This document shows positions 33,922-47,000 of a stretch of 64,000 nucleotides of DNA, in pieces; within the stretch, counting starts at the first letter, position 1; every line of letters begins with the position of its first letter. The notes beneath the pieces are model-generated. The model ran no database searches. It worked only from the letters and a program-made list of their open reading frames with translations, and had not been told where the DNA came from. The translations under genes were made by a program, and so were the position numbers. The DNA is from Scalesia atractyloides (taxonomy: Eukaryota; Streptophyta; Magnoliopsida; Asterales; Asteraceae), in the NCBI GenBank assembly GCA_947069175.1, contig CAMTDV010000003.1, forward strand, positions 81,879,978 to 81,943,977, in the 5' to 3' direction.

Positions 33922-35149
33922 CTGATGTTACAAGGGTAAAATGGTAATTTAGCTCGTGTTGACGAATAAACAATGAGTTTAGAAGAGTTACCTTATGGTG
34001 TAAGCCATAATGGGTAGAAATCGTAAATTGGTCACGTGTCGACGGATAATTAATGAGTTTTGAAAAGACACCTATGGCGTAAGCCATAATGGGTCAAATG
34101 AATAAAAAAGAACGACTATTAATTAATATGATCACACGGTGTAAACTAAAACATGCTAATTGGGTGAGACGTAAATAAATATTATCTCGTAATATATAAT
34201 GTTTGGTCATCCCAACGCATTAGGAATAAGTCAAGAGGTGGGTAAAATGGTCATTTAGGCTAAACGGGTCAAATGGTGATACTACCACCGTTTGACAATA
34301 ATGATTAATGATTGCTTGTCAAGTTATGTGCTCACAGAGAAGACTAGCATATGGGTACACATTGCTAATGATTAGCAATAACTAATTACAAGTATTGAAA
34401 ATGGGTCAACGCTTTGACTCGAACCAGGTATGTGTAATGGGTCAAACTCTCAATGAGGACTTAGAGTCTGATGAGAGTTAAACGAGTCATGGGTGGATAT
34501 TGGATTACCTAAAGTGAGGTATATCTAATAATTTAAATGGGAGAATTTATGTTCTTAGGAACACAATTATTTTAAGTAGAACATGGGTTAAAGGTGCCCA
34601 CTTGATCAAAACAAGCTTTTGAAAATCCTTCATGATTAAAATGACTAAAATTGACCAAAATGCCCTCGAATGACAATTTGGGTAAACGACCCTTAAGGGT
34701 GGTTTAATTATGAATTTAATAATTTTGACAATCCTTCCGGTAGTATAGAATGGAAGTCTTGAATCATTTTGGCTTAATGAAACATTATGGGTTATTTTTG
34801 TAAAAGTGATATAACGGGGGTAGAATGGAAATATAATGAAGTTTTCTATCATAATCCATCACAATTGATGTTGTGATGATAGATGAATAAATCATAAAGC
34901 GGAAATAAGAGATTTGAAGGGATGTGGATAATTTAAGCTTAAGTGCTTAAATCTCATAACGGGTCAAAATAAAAATGCGCTTAAACCGGGTAAAGGTTAT
35001 GTAATTTATAAAAGTTATGAATCCGGGTTAAGGATTTTGGGTTAAATATATAGGCAATTGTTTTACAGTCATTTAGAAACAAGTTTGAAGCGAAACGGAC
35101 GAGTATTCGCGAAGTTATGGAGATTTTCATAAAAAATGACCAAAACTGA

Positions 35150-35280
35150 AAAATCTGCAGCTAAGCTGCAGCGTAACTTACGGCCACCAGCTGTAACTTA
35201 CGGCCGGAGCTGGTTGTTTGAGGCAGGAAAGGTATACCGTAAGCTACGGCAGCCCAGCCGTATCTTACGACGGGCTTTTT
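35150..35280. repeat. CCGTAAGCTACGG inverted-repeat cluster in LTR D
   Basis: Two direct GTAACTTACGGCC units (about 35169 and 35190) and then CCGTAAGCTACGG and CCGTATCTTACG (about 35238-35270), which can pair with the first two. It lies about 340 bp from the LTR 3' end, as in LTR C. Confidence 0.75.
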
Positions 35281-35612
35281 AGCAAAAAGTTTGTTTGATA
35301 TTTTGGAACTTCTGATTTAATTTGTTATGTTATAAACTCCTCATAACTAACGTATTTCATGGTTTATGAAACACGGTTAATGGGTTGGAGCACCAGATGA
35401 CGATCAAGCATAACGAAGAACCGAACACCATCAAAGTTCAAGCTTCCGCATCTTGTTTAGTCGTTTACAAGACTAAACAACGATATCATGTATAATGTTC
35501 AAATCTTAAGAAGTTTTTGATAACTCGAAGATGTGTATAGACGTGTCTTTTATACTTATATATTTAAATGCAATTTTTTTAAATTTTTAATTCTTTAAGC
35601 AAGGGTCTTACA

Positions 35613-36055
35613 ATATAGATGAGCTTATTATCTTGAGGATGCGATATACCCCATTTTGGCAATAGTAGTGAAGACGATGTCACATCCATCTAAAAACGAT
35701 GAAAAACATTGTCGCAAGAAAAAAAGCACACAAAGTGGCACGAAAGGATGTTAAAAGAGCTTTCGGGGTCCTAAAAGGCAGGTGATACATTCTTGCACAA
35801 CCACTAAATCCCAAATGATTAGAAAAAATTGTGTACACGTGCATTATCTTACACAATATGATTTTGAAATATACTAGTGTGGCGATATCTCTCGAATACA
35901 TAGAGGATCCACCAAACGAAGGAACAACTAAAGACATTATTCTTTCACTATTATAATGACGAACAATTCATAGAAATCTTAAAGTGGATCTTATCGAGCA
36001 TTTGGAACATTAACACCAAGCCTACCTCCAAATGAACCAAATGAACAACTAGGTT
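35613..36055 (+). pseudogene. PIF/Harbinger transposase remnant, 3' part
   Basis: Continues the transposase after LTR D. AYYLEDAIYP, VVKTMSHPS, then in another frame DVKRAFGVLKGR and further on IVYTCIILHNMIL-type residues, with a C-terminal tail near 35985 (LKVDLIEHL). The DVxRAFGVLxGRW motif holds the final acidic catalytic region. A frameshift and several stops are visible. Confidence 0.72.
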
Positions 36056-36336
36056 TATTTTAATAACATGTTGTAGGTTCTTTATATATTTATTTGTTTA
36101 TTATTATTATTATTTTGTAAATTTATCATTTTAAGCATGTAGTTTTTATTTTGGTTATATACTTTTAACCTTTTGTTTATGTATTTTTTTTATTTTAAGC
36201 TATATTTAAAACATTTTAAATGTATAAATGTTTTAAGGTTTAAATTAACTTAAAATAGTGACGTGTCACATGAGGAAATCTGGCGATAATGGGACAACTC
36301 TTTTGAACCTAAGAGAACAAGCACCTAAGGTAACAA

Positions 36337-36428
36337 CTACAAGCAATCAATGTGAATCACAGATGGTTGTTAAAACCCTAAGCTACAAGCAATCAATGTG
36401 AATAACAGATGGTTGTTAAAACCCTAAG
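36337..36428 (+). repeat. 46-bp direct tandem duplication
   Basis: CTACAAGCAATCAATGTGAA...GATGGTTGTTAAAACCCTAAG occurs twice, starting at 36337 and 36383, nearly identical. Confidence 0.85.
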
Positions 36429-36754
36429 TTGCGACTTCACATTCATACATCAAATTTGAAATTACCATTGAACGCGTAATGATAGTATTTATCTTTATAA
36501 CTAAAAACTATATAACTCTTTTAAGTCACGATCTAGGTACTTGCATGTCTTCAACCAAATGCATGTGAAAAAAGGATATTGCTGGTATTCTAAGATGTAG
36601 TATGCAATATGCAGTCTTTTATTCTCCCCAAAGATGGAGCTTTTGCTATACCATTTGTGTATGTTTCCATTAAATGTTATATATCCTCTGTTTGTCATAA
36701 GGCGTGTTTGGACTCTTTTGGAGATCATACAGTGTATTGTAGAGAGCTTCTGGA

Positions 36755-37235
36755 GTTGAAGTACCGACATGGTTAGGGATGTCCTCTTTGACATAATAAG
36801 GTGTGCTGGCATTTATGCTAAGAAAGAGGTACCAATGAATTTCTTAAAAGACCCATTTGAAGGAAGATTTACCTTAGACCAACCAGAGAATTTCTTAACA
36901 GACCCATTTGAAGAAAGATCTACCCTCAGACCAACTGACATTTTGGTCTTTGGATGGACAAGAGAAAATCACACTTGTGTAGATCTAACATGGGTTTCCT
37001 CTCTTGTGGGTTTAGGGGGGTGCTTTCACGGTGGGCTAGATTGCTACAAAAGCTGCTTTGCACAAAGTGACTAAACACAAGAAAGTGTGCCTTAATAACA
37101 AACATGTGTTTATTCCATTTGCTTTTGGTTCTTTTGGTTTTCTTGCACCAGAGGCTGTGGTCCTACTTAGTCGAGTCTAGACGGTCAAGTACAGTAATAT
37201 TATGACCTCGAGATCTATGTATGTACGTTTACATA
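36755..37235 (+). pseudogene. retroelement-derived C-terminal domain remnant
   Basis: Frames encode YRHDMVRDVLFDI, AGIYAKKEVP, LRPTDILVFGW, CVDLTWVSSLVGLG and, after a frameshift near 37040, VTKHKKVCLNNKHVFIPFAF and GFLAPEAVVLLSRV. This ordered set is typical of a C-terminal domain attached to many plant reverse-transcriptase-like proteins, often annotated as RT-domain proteins. A short segment around 36830-36920 is duplicated internally: DPFEGRF and DPFEERS each follow an NFL residue group. No RT catalytic motif is in range. Confidence 0.55.
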
Positions 37236-37589
37236 TAATAGATAGTTTGGATAATTAAGGTCGAATTAAGTTTGGATAATTAATGTAGAATTAACGTAAT
37301 ACTTGGGGGAGCTATTGTGCAAATATCGAGTGAACAATCCAACTGCCATCTAATAGATAGTTAGGTGTTAAACCACGCATTAAAGGAATGATACATAATG
37401 AAGGAAGCGGTAGCTGTGATTTGAGAATCAAAATTGGCTTTCTCTACATTATTTCCATTTTCTTATCTAACATTATAGCTCTAATAGGTGCATGCATTCA
37501 TTCATTGACAATACAAGGGCCTTCTTAACTATAGATGAGTACTAATTAACTATGGAAATTTTATATATATATATATATATATATAGATT
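37236..37589. other. intergenic, (TA)n at end
   Basis: No gene. A (TA)n microsatellite of about 13 units at 37562-37585 adjoins the fold-back element. Confidence 0.6.
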
Positions 37590-38703
37590 TAGGATTCTAT
37601 AAAAAGATTAAATTTTTAAGAAGGATAAGAAAGAACATGATGATAACTCACGTTATTATTTAATTTATTAGGATAAGAGCAATTAAGTAATTTAACAAAA
37701 AACCTAATTAAATATAAAATTCAAAAACCCACATGCAATGCATATGCAACTTCCCCCGTCTTTTTTAAACGATAACTTTTTATATGTAACTTTTTTTAAA
37801 AAGGATTACACCATAATAACGAGTGTTTTTTATCTTTAATATGAGTACCAGATTGTTATGCTTATATGCAAAAAAAAATATGCTTCGATCGTATATTTTA
37901 GTCCATGGTGTTTTCTCTATATTGTTTTAATTGTATACTGATTCAAGGCATTGTGTTTTACCGTAAAACACCATGAACGTGCATAAAACACCATAACATT
38001 GCAAATACAATTTACGTTCAATCTTTCAATCTCATTTTCTATGGTGTTTTATTTTAGGATTTCAAAACAGATTATGGTGTCTTGTAAAAGGAAAAAATTA
38101 GCTCCCCTTGAATTTAATGATATTTTTTATTGCTAAAGGAATGGTTCTTTATATACTTGTATGGTGTCTTGTTTTCTATAGTGTTTTATTTTAGTTTCAT
38201 GGTGTTTCTGTATAAGAAAATGGTTGTTTGCTGAATTCAATAGTATTTGCAATGTTATGGTATCTTATATACGTTCATGGTGTTTTACTGTAAAACACAA
38301 CACCTTGAATCACTATATAACTAAAACAAAATAGACAAAACACCATGGACTAAAACATCCGATCAAAACATATTTTTTTCTCTATATAAGTATAGCAATA
38401 TGGTACTCATATTAAAGATAAAATACAATCGTTATTATGGTGTAATTTATTAAAAAATTACGTATAAAAAGTTATTGATGTTTATAAAAGACATGGGGAA
38501 GTTGCATATGCATTGCATGTGGGTTTTTGAATTTAAAAATGCTAAGTTTACTTTTATACCCTTAATCTAGAAAATTAATTATTTTAAGGGTAATCATTAT
38601 TTACATTTTTGTCATTATAATCTCAACCATTAGATTATAGATCAAATGGTGTAGATTCTTTCTTATACTTCTCACAAAACAAACCCGTTTTACAATAACC
38701 CTA
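37590..38703. mobile_element. large fold-back element, ~420-bp arms
   Basis: The arms 37590-38015 and about 38255-38703 are inverted copies. Shared phrases include CCCACATGCAATGCATATGC, TACACCATAATAACGA, TTTAATATGAGTACCA, TTTTAGTCCATGGTGTTTT and AAAACACCATGAACG. The loop is about 240 bp and itself holds ATGGTGTTTT variants. Non-coding. Probably a long-TIR non-autonomous DNA element (MULE/Foldback type); the ends abut (TA)n and (CT)n simple repeats, which obscures the target duplication. Confidence 0.82.
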
Positions 38704-39219
38704 CTCTCTCTCTCTATATATAATATGTATATAATAAACACGCTACACAAACAAGTATTGTGATGACGTTTTATGACAAATAAAATGCATCGTTAATTTT
38801 GAAACGAGTTTGTTACTTGTTTACCTTTTATTTCGATGTAATTTCCCTTTGAGAGGTTTAATTAATTTTGGATTTCGAAGCAAGGATGATCACCTCTAAA
38901 CTCTTTCGTACAACATACTTTTTAACAATGACTTACAACATCAATAACAAACCATATTTACCTGAACTTGCTAATCATTATTCTCATCTTTTGCAAAAAT
39001 TAATAAAGATATCCTCTTTTATCTTTTGAAAAAAGTTCATTCAAATAGTTAAAATTTCTATGCCACATGAAGATCGATCTATGATCCATTTGAATCCTTA
39101 TGATTAGAACTACTTAGTCCCATGTTTAAGTCTTTAGTTACTAACTTCCAAACATACTAAATGACTCAAACCTTAGATAAATTTTATGACCCTAAGTTAA
39201 AAACATATTTGGTTAAACT
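38704..39219. other. AT-rich intergenic, nothing recognised
   Basis: No coding frame or repeat boundary that I can support. Confidence 0.5.
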
Positions 39220-39758
39220 TAGGAATATTGTATTTTAATGATCTTAAATATTCGTCGTTGGCCGTCAATAGTATTAACTTTAAGAATAACCACTAGCAGT
39301 ATCAACTATTAACATATTGGCCTCCAATGGACCCTGACTAACATAATCCTAACACTCTCCGGTCGCTGAAACGTGTTTGGCCGGAAAACTCAACATTTTC
39401 GTCCGAAACCTCTTTGTAACCTTATTTCGGAACTTTATGAACCTTTTACTAGTAAAAGCCCAAATTATTGAAGTCGCCGGAAAACTCCTTTTTCGTCGGG
39501 AAACTTATTTTGGCCAGAAAACTCAACATTTTCGTCCCAAACCTTTTTGTAACCTTAGATCGGATATTTAGAAACCTTTTTCTTGCAAAAAACGGTTTTC
39601 CGGCGATCGGAGACTAAGGGCGTTAGGGTTCTATTAGTCATAGTCCATTGGTGGCTAATATAACAATAGTTGAGACTGGCAGTGATTATTTTTTAAGTTG
39701 AGACTGTTGGCGGACAACGACGAATAATTGAGATTATTAAAATTCAATATTTCTTAAA
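39220..39758. mobile_element. fold-back element with inner direct repeats
   Basis: Arms of about 150 bp (39220-39372 and 39600-39758) are inverted copies: ATTCGTCGTTGGCCG and ACCAATGGAC-type phrases on both sides. Between them is a direct repeat of about 105 bp, starting CCGGAAAACTCAACATTTTC at about 39381 and GCCAGAAAACTCAACATTTTC at about 39513. The Arg/Phe-rich plus-strand frame there is an artefact. Confidence 0.75.
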
Positions 39759-41017
39759 CAAATTTATAGTAGTTCAACTGAGGCTCCAACCGACGTCATC
39801 ACAACATGTGCATGCGCGTACATATATTTATTTGTATATATTTTTATTAACAGTATTTAGAGAAGAAAAAACATCGTGTACCAAATTATATGTAATATGT
39901 CAACTAATTATAATGTTGATTAGAGAGTACATTTAATGATTTGGGGGCAACATTTCCAAAATCTTATAAAAAGTGGTCCCTCCAGCCAACTAGCTATGCA
40001 TATTGAAGTGTCGCCTGCAAGGATAAGTATATTCTCTGAATTAGAAATAAACTGTTCTTTATTTCTTAAAGAGGAAAACCTTTTCAATCAGTAAAAAAAG
40101 TGTTTCCTGGTCATTTAAGTAGCACAATCATTAGATATTAGAGAAGAATAACCGCTTAAACACTTGTAGATTGTGTTTGCTATAGTACAAAAATGAAAAA
40201 GAGACAATTAAAATTGGTTATAAATGTTCAAAAAACAATATTGTAGTTGATATATAATCAAGTGAATATATATTCTTCGTAAAGTGTATCCTAGAAAGCT
40301 AGTGCTTGTTAATTACATTGATGCTTAGATATCCACCTATATCTACGTGTCGGTTATTAAAATATATATTTTTCATGAAATACATAATTATCTTTTTTTA
40401 ATTATGGTTGGAGAACTCGGTAGGCGCTAGTCGGTCAGTGAGGTGGAAACTAGTGATTAATTGGATCAGACCTTTTCGTATAATTTTAAGTTTTATACAT
40501 ATATACACATATTTTTATTTGTGATTTTTTAAGTAGACAAGTTTTGACTGTAATCTGACAGGTTTTGGCCGGAATATGTGATTTTTTTCGATTTTTGCCA
40601 ATTTTTCCCGATTTTGTAGCCAGCTAACTGGGGCTGATTAGGGCTGACTAGCGATTAATGGACCGATTCACGAAAATTAATCGGTTGAGACTTGATTTTT
40701 ACACACTGGTATTATTTAATTACAATAAATAGAAGTTAAAGCATACTACGATTATTCTCAAAGAAAAATATTCATTTTACAATGAATGATTGAACCCATG
40801 ACATTTAGTGATATCCCTAAGTTTCAAGATCTAATTTCAAAGACTAATATAACAAGAAGTTATAGTCATTCAACACCTAACCAACCGTTGCTTTCAAAAT
40901 AAATGCATGGCCATGCTACATAACTAACCTATTCTCACCTCAAATATATATCATCTTTGAAAAAAAAAAGAGTAATAAATATCTTCAAAACCGGATTTAA
41001 TTCTTCTTCTTCTCAAG
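39759..41017. other. ABCG upstream region
   Basis: Intergenic and presumably promoter of the ABCG gene. At 40410-40690 there is a dispersed-looking repeat (GGCGCTAGTCGGTCAG, TTTTGGCCGG, CGATTAATGGACCGATT). A weak TATA candidate, AAATATATATC, lies about 70 bases before the start codon (40942-40952). Nothing else specific is supported. Confidence 0.45.
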
Positions 41018-44000
41018 ATGAACATAGAAGTGGGAAAACATGGTGACAACGGTCGAATGGCGGAGCGTGGGAATGGTAGTGATGAAGGTGGTGGTGGAAT
41101 GAGTATAGGTCCAAGTAGAAGTATAAACGAGAGGGCAAGTTATCTTGTGTGGCAAGATCTAAGGGTGATGCTTCCGAGGTCGGGTGATGGACCAACCAAA
41201 CGGTTGCTCCATGGTTTAAACGGATATGCTGAACCGGGTCGGATCATGGCTATCATGGGTCCTTCTGGTTCGGGAAAGTCCACACTTCTTGATGCACTAG
41301 CAGGTTTATTTCATGTGATAATATTACTAGTTTAGGTAGGTTAGTTTTGAAAATGGTTACATATATTGTGATTTGGATTGTTAATGATATAGGTAGACTA
41401 GCGAAAAATGTGGTGATGACCGGAAATATTCTACTTAACGGCGAGAAGAAGAACCTAAGCTATGGTGCCGTCGTAAGTAACTTGATGCACCCATCGCTAG
41501 AAATACCCGAGTTTTATTTATTTCTGGGTGGTCTAGAAAAAAATATTATTTAGAAGGTTTTTGAACTTGTTTTGGTTTCTACGGGGTTGTTACTTAAATG
41601 AGCATGTATATACTCATTTTTTTTAGTTTTGTTATGCTAGTGTATTAAAAGAGTTTAGTTATGCAAATATGTGATGTTAGATTTGTCTAGAGGGAACTCT
41701 GTTGAAACCAAAATGCTCTACACTTCCAAACACCTGATAGAAGCAAGTATCAATTTCCTTTTCCTGGACCATCTAGAAATAAAAAACTTATGCAAATAAT
41801 ATTTTGATGCGAATTTAATTCGTAGCTAATTATTTCTAAGTGATGTTTTCATACACATCTTTTCTACAGAAAAACATTTGTGACAAATTTAACAAAAGAA
41901 AATACTTATTTTAAGTGTAAAGATAAAATATAATTATTCTTAAGATACAAAATGACTTTAACATACAAAGTGAAGGAAGTTTTTTTATTTTTTTTTTCTG
42001 AAAACTTTCCCTACTACTTAAGAATAATTTTAGTTGCAAATGTAAAAAAAGTCTTTCTTTTTTACAGTAGTAGAGTAATTATTATAGGATAATTATAGTT
42101 AATTACTCTACTAGTGTAAAATAATGATTCTTTTTTTTTGGATTTTGGGACTACAATATGTGCTTAATAAGTAGGGAAAAAGAATTTAAAAAAAATATCC
42201 TCCATTTCTTACATTAAGGGTATTTTGTATGTTAAGAACTATTTGTACAATAACATAACTCTATTTTTTAAATACTTATTTTCTTTTGTTTGTTAGCAAA
42301 GGATTTTATTAATTATGTTTTCAAACATTTATTTTCCCGATTTTGCTACGTCCTATATTAATTACTTGCTAACCATTCATTCTCTTGTTTTAGCTATGAA
42401 TTTTGTTTGCAACAGAATACTCATAGCTAAGCCATAGCAAAATTTGCTACCAATTTTTCAGTAGCATTCCGTATCAAATACTTGTTTATGTTAGTGATAT
42501 TTTTTATAATTTTACTTATAATAATTCCTGAATAACGAAAAGGATACATTCATCTGTAGGCATACGTGACACAGGAAGATGTTCTAATGGGAACCCTCTC
42601 GGTACGTGAAACAATCACCTATTCGGCCCATCTGAGGCTCCCGTCAACGTTGACCAAAGAAGAGGTCGAAGACACAATCGAAGGGACAATAATGGAAATG
42701 GGACTGGAGGATTGTGCCGATACATTGGTCGGAAACTGGCATTTGAGAGGTATTAGTGGCGGTGAGAAGAAACGGCTAAGTATCGCACTTGAAATCCTTG
42801 TGAGACCACGCCTTTTGTTTCTCGACGAACCAACAAGTGGTCTTGATAGCGCCTCGGCATTTTTTGTGGCTCACGCTCTAAAGGGCGTGGCTCGGGATGG
42901 AAGAACTGTCATTTCTTCCATCCACCAACCGAGCAGCGAAGTTTTTGCATTGTTTGATGACTTGTTTCTTTTATCCGGAGGCGAAACGGTGTATTTTGGA
43001 GAGACAAAGGAAGCTATAGAGGTTAGTAAGGAGATTACCCAACATAACTTAATAGAACACTATTTTTTTTTGTTGTTGGAACAACACACTCTTCACCAAG
43101 TGGCCACTGCGCCTTAAAACCTTCGTAAAAACATATACGACAGAAAAAATCAGTCGTAAGAGTTTCATCGCTAGTTTTCTAATAGAGTCATTTGTAACGG
43201 TAATGAACTTAGAGCATTCACATCCTATCCCCTAAATTCTGTGAGAGAGCTTTTCATATTTTAAAAATCGGTTGTAAGTGGTTGTGAGTGAATGAGAGAG
43301 AAAAATTATTCATCTTTATATTTGAAAGTATACTGTTCACCTATATAATTTTTAATATATTCTGAAAATGGTTGTGACTTGTAAGTCGAGCAAAGAGAAA
43401 AGGTAACAAAAAAAGTAAAAAAAAATATTATTTAGTTGACAGAAAAGAGAGAAAATATAGTTGTTTTTAATATAATTATTGGGTAGAAAATGATGGACGG
43501 GTACCGACGAACCAATTTGCGACGGATACTTACGACAGACATCATAACAGTTTTCGGTTGTCGCAAATGCCCCAGTGATTGTCCGCCTTTCATTTTTTCG
43601 GATTTATCTTTGGAGAAAGTATAAAAGAAAATAAAAAATAATAATAATACAACTAGACCTTAGTATAAATGTTTATCATGATATGATACATCTATTTTAC
43701 AGTTTATTTTAAACCACTAATTTCTTTTACCTTATTTACAGTTTTTTGCCGAGTCCGGTTTCCCATGTCCCATGAAGAGGAATCCATCCGACCATTTTCT
43801 ACGTTGTATTAATTCAGACTTTGATGCTGTAACAACCACTCTAAAAGGATCATCAAGAATCTACGTATGTTTTTCTTGTTCTGGCTTTTACTTGTCCCTT
43901 TATATACAAAAAAAGACATGTTTAATGTTCATGTATCAATGTTTTAATTTGTAGGAGGGACGAGAAAAATCAGACCCTTTTATGACTATGGTAACAGCAG

Positions 44001-47000
44001 AGATCAAGGCAACATTAGTAGAGAAATACAAGTGGTCAAAATACGCCGTGAAAGCTCGATCGAAGGTTAAACAACTCTCGGCAATCGTAAGTTTCTCCAA
44101 ACTCTTCAAACACCTTTCGACATTTCGTGTATATGCGAATGGCTAGTGACTTTTATATGCAGCGTGGAACCGGGACCATTCCTAATATGGCGAGCCAAGC
44201 GGGTTGGTGGAAGCAACTTACTACATTGACTCGAAGATCGTTTGTGAACATGTCGAGAGATATGGGATATTACTGGTTACGTATAATTATTTACTTGGTT
44301 GTATCGATATGTGTTGGGACGATCTTTTATGATGTTGGTACGAGTTATACGGCTATATTAGCGAGGGGAGCGTGTGGTGGTTTCATAACCGGGTTTATGA
44401 CCTTCATGTCGATCGGAAGTTTCCCTTCGTTCATCGAAGATATGAAGGTATGCAATTTATAGTGAAACTTTGTAGTTGTTGATTAGTTTTTTTATAAGAC
44501 TGTACAAAAAAAATTGTGACTATATTGAATTTGGCTCAACTCGGTTTGTAAATAAGCCTGACTCAACCCAAGGTAAGCTTGATTATTGGCTTGTTAAGTT
44601 ATTATATAAATGAGTCTTAATGTACAAAATATCTTTAACGTAAGAAGTGAAGGAGATTTTTTTTTTGAAATTTTCCCTACTTATTAAGCGCGTATTTTAG
44701 TAACAGAATAAAAAAAATCATGATTTTATACTAGTAGAGTAATTATGTAATTTTGTAGAGTGATGATAATTACTCTATTACTGTAAAATCACTATGTCTT
44801 TTACATTTTGCAATTAAACATCACTGTTAGGTAGCAGGGAAAATACTTTCAAAAAACAAAAATATCCTCATTCATTTCTTACGTTAAGAGTATTTTGTAT
44901 GTTTAGACCCACCATTTGTATTCTTAAGCAATTGGGAAAAAAATCAATTTTTTTTCCTCTTTCACTTTTTACATTAAGGGTATTTTGTATGGTAAGACCC
45001 ATTTGTATTTGATCTTTACACGTTAAGTTTAATCCCAAAGTTTTATATAATTTAAATTATAACTCAATACTTAGTACAAATAAATTATGTAGTTTTTATA
45101 AATTATAAATCATGTATTTTAAAAATTACTTCTATGGTAAAAATATATTTATTTCTTTTTTATACATAAAAAAGTATACGTAAAGAATACATTTTAAAAA
45201 AATCAACCTGTAAACTTGAATTCAAGCTTAAAATTTCTGCACGTTAATATAAATGTATCAGAACACAGCTCAGCTCAACTCGTTTATAGTCTTATTTTTG
45301 ACACTCTTATATATGTACACTTTTATTCAGATATTTACTAGGGAACGACTCAACGGGTACTATGGAGTTGGAGTGTTTATACTATCGAACTTCCTATCGT
45401 CATTCCCATTCTTGGTGGCGGTTTCGCTTGTCACTGGGACGATCGCATGGAACATGGTGAAGTTCAATCACGGATTCTCACGATACGCTTTCTATTGTCT
45501 CAACCTTTTTGGCTCGATCGCGGTGATCGAGAGTTGTATGATGATTGTGGCATCTCTAGTGCCTAATTTCTTAATGGGGCTCGTAATTGGGGCTGGAGTA
45601 CTAGTAAGATCAAATATGAACTGTGTATATATATATATATATATAAATTACTATTCTATATTCTATACATATATACAATTGCCAACTAAAGTGAATAGTA
45701 ACTTTAATATATTTATATACATATATACAATTGCCAACTAGGATGAATAGTAACTTTAATATAAATATAGAATAGTAATTTTTACAATTGCCAGCTAGGG
45801 TGAATAGTAACTTTAATATAAATCATATATACAATTGCCAACTAAGGTGAATACTAACTTTAATATATTATTTACATATATACAATTACCAACTAGGGTG
45901 AATAGTAACTTTAATATAAATATATATATACATATATTTACATATATACAATTACCAAAACAAACCCAATGAATAGTATGAATAGTGTTTTTTTAATAAA
46001 AATATATAGTTTTTTTTTCACTTTTATTATTCTAGTATTGTTATAATAATTATTTTCCTTATTATTTTTTTAACTTTAATGATTTTTTTTCATGGGTTGG
46101 GTCAAATGTTACGTGATATTATTTGCTCATTCCAGATCACGGGTACCGTACGAACAATAAAGTTATCACACATTTTTTTTATTTTCTTTAGTTTTTAATT
46201 ATTTCTTTATATATATATATATATATATATAATACTCGCACATTGCTGTCTTTCGTCTAAACCGAATTTTAAACTGAATTGTTTTGCATGATTCATAGGG
46301 TGTTATGATGATGACCTCTGGATTCTTTCGCCAACTTCCGGATCTTCCAAAGCCGTTTTGGCGGTACCCGGTCTCTTACCTCAACTATGGATCATGGGCA
46401 ATACAGGTACAGGAACTATGATTTTTGAAAACGTCAAACCAACCCAGTAGAATATGGTGGGTTGGCTAGACTGGTCAGTTTTACCTGTTTGACCGTTTGG
46501 CTATATTTTTTTATCTTTTTTAATCAAAATTAATAAGCAGTTTATAATAAAAAGTACAAATTGATAATACCTAGTTTTTAGTACATATATAACTACATTA
46601 CTCAAAAATGAAAAAAAAGATAGAAAAATAAAGGTTAAATGGCCGGTTCGGTTTACACGACCTGTTCTATGTTTAAAAATTGAGCAACCTTTAAACCATA
46701 GACTGTGAAAACCAAATTGTTGGGGATCTAAAACCAACCAAACCAGCCTACTTGCTACGTTTAGACGGTTTAGAAGATTTCAATTGTTTTTGAACACCCT
46801 TGGTTATCGTAGATTTGTGACTAGGGCTGCAAACGAAACGAACGAACATGAACAACACCTTTTTGTGTTCGTTTGTTAACAAATGTATGCGTTCATGAAC
46901 ACTTACCGTACGAGATTTTATGTTCGTGTTCGTTTGTTAAGGAAATGAACTTGTTCGTGTTCGTGTTTGTTTGTTAATTTTAGACGAGTGAAAACGGATG

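Larger units (their letters stand above)
33138..35612 (+). mobile_element. solo LTR D inside Harbinger transposase
   Basis: Starts TGTAACACCCC and ends GGGTCTTACA. The flanks CCAATATAT and ATATAGATG indicate a 4-5 bp duplication (ATAT or ATATA). The inserted segment separates the VNGVQY-like and AYYLEDAIYP-like parts of one transposase, which proves the insertion. Features: TTTATAAAAA (about 33355), a CA/TG palindrome (33371-33398), CACAAGGTATGT (about 33528, splice-donor-like), a (TCA)n(TA)n run at 33884-33916, repeated TATGGYGTAAGCCATAATGGGT motifs (about 33993 and 34074), and a CCGTAAGCTACGG cluster at 35150-35280. LTR C is the same family. Confidence 0.82.

Noticed and set aside
33863..34852. 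Minus-strand frames in LTR D
   Set aside because: Located inside a non-coding LTR and overlapping simple repeats.
40410..40690. GGTCGGTCAG / CGATTAATGG repeat as a bounded MITE upstream of ABCG
   Set aside because: Looks like a dispersed repeat but no inverted ends or duplication could be fixed.
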